Part shown: piece after piece, positions 8,384 through 12,865 of the stretch
Position numbering within the stretch: position 1 is the stretch's first letter
Layout of the letters: each line of letters opens with the position of its first letter
Assembly: GCA_003695555.1 (NCBI GenBank)
Contig: RFIU01000233.1
Span: forward strand, 1-12,865
Length of the DNA: 12,865 bases
Direction: 5' to 3'
Source: Alphaproteobacteria bacterium
GTDB taxonomy: Bacteria; Pseudomonadota; Alphaproteobacteria; Sphingomonadales; Rhodothalassiaceae
Notes under the pieces: model-generated
The model's input: only the letters and a program-made list of their open reading frames with translations
Databases searched by the model: none
Told to the model about the DNA's origin: nothing
Made by a program: the position numbers and the translations under genes

Positions 8384-10300
8384 ATGCGTTTTTCGCCCCG
8401 CTTTCTTGACGAACTGCGTGAGCGGATCTCGCTGGCCGATCTGGTCGGGCGGCGGGTCAAGCTTCAGCGTGCGGGGCGCGAATGGAAGGGGCTGTGTCCC
8501 TTCCATCAGGAAAAGACGCCCTCCTTTCATGTCGTCGAGGACAAGAACTTCTATCACTGCTTCGGCTGTGGCGCCCATGGCGATGCGATCCGCTGGCTGG
8601 AAGAAACCGAAGGCATGAGCTTTCCCGAGGCGGTCGAGGAACTCGCACGCCATGCCGGCATGCCGCTGCCGAAGCGCGATCCCGAGACGGCGCGCCGCGA
8701 ACGTGATGCCGAAGACCATCGGGGCCGTCTGCTGGCCGCGATGGAAGCCGCAACCCGCTTCTACCAGCAGCAGCTTGGCAGCTCCGAAGGCGCCTCGGCG
8801 CGTGATTATCTGAAGGCGCGCGGGGTAACGGCTGAAAGCGTGCTCGAATTCCGCCTCGGCTTCGCACCCGGCGGCGCCAGGCGCGATCGTCTGGCGGCGG
8901 CCCTTGCCGCCCAGGGTTTCGATACCGATACCCTGGTCGATGCGGGCCTGCTGATCCGCCCCCGCAAGGCAGAGGGGCGCGCGCCGTTCGACCGCTTTCG
9001 CGAACGGCTGATCTTTCCGATCGGCGATGCCCGCGGCCGGATCATCGCCTTCGGCGGCCGCGCACTCGACGACCATCCGGCGAAATACCTGAACTCGCCG
9101 GAAACACCGCTCTTCCACAAGGGGGAAGGGCTCTACCGCTACCGCGAGGCGCGGGCCGCCGCGCGTGACGGCAACATCCTCGTCGTCGAGGGATACATGG
9201 ACGTCATCGCGCTCGCCCAGGCCGGATTTCCCCAGGCCGTCGCGCCGCTCGGCACTGCGCTGAGCGAAGCGCAGCTCGCCCTGCTCTGGCGAGCGGCCGC
9301 CGAACCGCTGCTGTGCTTCGACGGCGACGCCGCCGGTCTGAAGGCCGCCGATCGGGCGATCGAACGGGCGCTGCCGCTTCTTGCTGCCGGCCGTTCGCTG
9401 CGCTTCGTCCTGCTGCCCGGCGGAATGGACCCGGACGACCTGATCCGACGCGAGGGAGCAAACGCCTTTGCCCGCCTTATCGAAAGCGCCCTGCCGCTCA
9501 TCGACATGCTCTGGCGGCTGATGGTGGAGAACGCCGATACCAGTACCCCGGAACGCCGCGCCGCAGTCGAGCAGGCGGTTTTCACCCGCCTGCGCACGAT
9601 CGCCGATGAACGGCTGCGCGAACTCTATTTCCGCGAGATGGGTGCCCGCCTGCGCCGGATCGGTCGGTCATCATGGGTCGCAGGCCGGCAGAAGCCGGCA
9701 GGACGCGCGCCGCGGCCACGAGGGCACGGCGCCGGCAGGCCATGGCGGGCGACAGAGGTGCCGCGCAGCCGCGGCCGACTGCTCGAAACCCGGCTCGGGC
9801 GCAGCAAGGGGCCCGGCGAGCGGCGCCATGCCGAGGAGCTCTGCCTGGCCCTCGTTCTTCAGCATCCGCAGCTCGCCGAGCGCCATTTCGAGAAACTGAC
9901 CACCATGGTGATCGGTGATCCGGCCCTTGACAGCCTGCGAACCGAAATCCTAAGCGCCATGGGTTCCACTCCCGACCTTGACCGGGAGGGGCTGCGCGCC
10001 CATCTCAAGGAGCGCGGTCACGACGGGGCGATCCGACGACTGATGCATTCGGACGTGATACGGTCCCTGCGCTTCATGAACGCCTCGGCGAGCGAGCAGG
10101 AAGTCGAACGCGGCTGGCGACAAGTGATCGCGCGCCTGCGCTGCCTGGCGCTGGAAGAGGAACTGAAGGAGGCCGAAGAGCGTTACGGGCGGGAATTGAG
10201 CGATTCGGCGCTGGATCGTCTGCTCGCCCTCAGGGAGGAAATGGAGCGCGCGTACGCCGCGCTGCTGGAAGATGAAGACCACGGTGGACGAGTGGCCTGA
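8384..10300 (+). CDS. dnaG: DNA primase
   Basis: A 638-residue DnaG that synthesises RNA primers at the replication fork and docks on DnaB helicase. Domains in order: the CHC2 zinc finger (about 1-95; zinc ligands C38, H41, C59 and C62); the catalytic core with the basic RFRERLIFPI motif (204-213); the Toprim fold with E269 in VVEGYMD and D313/D315 in FDGDAAG; then MDPDDLIR (348-355). A linker of about 50 residues (roughly 428-480), very rich in Arg, Gly and Pro, leads to the C-terminal helicase-binding domain (about 482-625). The ATG at 8384 gives the typical start MRFSPRFLDELR behind a modest GGGAAG ribosome site. An in-frame ATG at 8333 lies inside the repeat-rich spacer and is less likely. 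The weak ribosome site fits the low primase dose expected for this operon. Confidence 0.97.
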   Translation: MRFSPRFLDELRERISLADLVGRRVKLQRAGREWKGLCPFHQEKTPSFHVVEDKNFYHCFGCGAHGDAIRWLEETEGMSFPEAVEELARHAGMPLPKRDPETARRERDAEDHRGRLLAAMEAATRFYQQQLGSSEGASARDYLKARGVTAESVLEFRLGFAPGGARRDRLAAALAAQGFDTDTLVDAGLLIRPRKAEGRAPFDRFRERLIFPIGDARGRIIAFGGRALDDHPAKYLNSPETPLFHKGEGLYRYREARAAARDGNILVVEGYMDVIALAQAGFPQAVAPLGTALSEAQLALLWRAAAEPLLCFDGDAAGLKAADRAIERALPLLAAGRSLRFVLLPGGMDPDDLIRREGANAFARLIESALPLIDMLWRLMVENADTSTPERRAAVEQAVFTRLRTIADERLRELYFREMGARLRRIGRSSWVAGRQKPAGRAPRPRGHGAGRPWRATEVPRSRGRLLETRLGRSKGPGERRHAEELCLALVLQHPQLAERHFEKLTTMVIGDPALDSLRTEILSAMGSTPDLDREGLRAHLKERGHDGAIRRLMHSDVIRSLRFMNASASEQEVERGWRQVIARLRCLALEEELKEAEERYGRELSDSALDRLLALREEMERAYAALLEDEDHGGRVA

Positions 10301-10425
10301 CGGGCCGCGGTCGACGCGTGTGTTTTCGTGTCCGGATTTGTGGAAGGTGCGCGTCGGCGAATGCGGCGCAAAGGCCTGCTAACCGGCGATCGGCGGGCCG
10401 GCGCAGTGGCGATACGGATGGTGGA

Positions 10426-12444
<2,019 letters not shown>

Positions 12445-12468
12445 ATGCCGGACCGGCTGGGGGCGGGT

Positions 12469-12865
12469 CTATTCGCTCCGTGATCCACCGATGACCGTCG
12501 GCCAGCCGCGGGCGATCAGTTCGCGTTCACGCGTCGAATCGAGCGGACGGCCTTCGATCATCTTCGTCAAATGGCCGCCGAGCGCGGCGGGAAGCGTTGG
12601 ATCGGCCGCCGGACGAAAGGTACCGGGCGGCGTATCATGGACGATCGCGGCCGCACCCGCGACCGGCACCAGCGCCACCAGCCGCCAGGCGGGGCCGGCC
12701 GATGCCCGACGGCAGGCGATGCCGACCCGCGCCGCCATCCCCGCATCCCCGTCGGTGGCAAGGCGGAATTCGCGACACCATTCGCCGCGCGTGCTGCGGA
12801 AGGTCATCACCGGCTCGACCCAGGCCCTTCCCGAGGGATCGAGATGGTGGCGGGTCCCGCTCGGC
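12469..12865 (-). CDS. Uncharacterised protein, C-terminal part; weak resemblance to RT0821-type surface-antigen / anti-sigma C-terminal domain (5' truncated by window edge)
   Basis: 131 residues of an open frame that enters from the right edge (frame open through 12864) and ends at TAG (12471-12469). I do not recognise the gene with certainty. A core reading MTFRSTRGEWCREFRL, then about 20 residues, then GIACRR, then a Trp five residues further on resembles the GEYCREY...ACR..G.W pattern of the small alphaproteobacterial RT0821/Lpp0805 surface-antigen domain. The end, ending in RELIARGW, recalls tails of alphaproteobacterial anti-sigma-like membrane proteins. Two cysteines, C48 and C66 counting from the first visible codon, might pair. 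No membrane segment is visible in this part. An internal GTG/ATG near 12807 is not preferred, because coding-like sequence with WVEPV continues upstream. It converges on rpoD with a 24-nt gap. Confidence 0.5.
   Translation of the reverse strand, partial: PSGTRHHLDPSGRAWVEPVMTFRSTRGEWCREFRLATDGDAGMAARVGIACRRASAGPAWRLVALVPVAGAAAIVHDTPPGTFRPAADPTLPAALGGHLTKMIEGRPLDSTRERELIARGWPTVIGGSRSE

Noticed and set aside
7751..9118. 455-codon minus-strand frame opposite the YqeY gene and dnaG
   Set aside because: It spans two real genes and their spacer in antisense, and has no motif or initiation signal.
10301..10425. Separate rpoD promoter in the dnaG-rpoD spacer
   Set aside because: There is only a short AT-richer patch near 10320-10342 and a 5-bp stem (CCGGC/GCCGG, 10383-10387 with 10397-10401). 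No -35/-10 pair with suitable spacing was convincing.

Overview
The window looks like chromosomal DNA of a high-GC alphaproteobacterium. The evidence is the strong GC3 bias, the RpoD with a long acidic non-conserved region, the DnaG and GreA sequence style, promoters of the CTTGAC-N17 type, and the gene order greA-carB-carA divergent from a YqeY-family gene, dnaG and rpoD. I cannot name the genus. Nearly all of the window is recognisable housekeeping sequence.

Left end (1-2131, + strand): the C-terminal part of an FMN-dependent alpha-hydroxy-acid oxidase/dehydrogenase is followed 56 nt later by a complete thiamine-diphosphate (ThDP) enzyme of the acetolactate synthase/benzoylformate decarboxylase superfamily. 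Together they resemble a two-step 2-hydroxy-acid pathway: oxidation to a 2-keto acid, then ThDP-dependent decarboxylation or ligation. The substrate is unknown.

Middle left (2158-7370, - strand): carA and carB encode the two subunits of carbamoyl-phosphate synthase (pyrimidine and arginine precursor) and are 12 nt apart. They are followed by greA (transcript-cleavage elongation factor), which has a leader of about 150 nt and a plausible promoter of its own overlapping the carB stop codon. greA converges on the ThDP-enzyme gene with only 26 nt between the stop codons.

Centre (7371-7756): a 386-nt divergent intergenic region holds a good sigma-70 promoter and hairpin leader for carAB, and a second plausible promoter with a roughly 200-nt leader for the rightward operon.

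Right (7757-12444, + strand): a GatB/YqeY-family gene, dnaG (primase) and rpoD (primary sigma factor). This is a version of the macromolecular-synthesis operon with no rpsU at its head. The 150-nt yqeY-dnaG spacer is packed with inverted repeats, including a terminator-like stem overlapping the yqeY stop codon and several stems that can form alternative pairings. It is the most unusual non-coding structure here and may set how much dnaG-rpoD message is made.

Right edge (12469-12865, - strand): the C-terminal part of a protein I cannot name with confidence. It has weak resemblance to RT0821-type surface-antigen or anti-sigma C-terminal domains and converges on rpoD.

I found no mobile elements, CRISPR arrays, tRNA or rRNA genes, and nothing that amounts to a complete novel system. 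The best leads are the structured leader and spacer RNAs and the FMN/ThDP enzyme pair.
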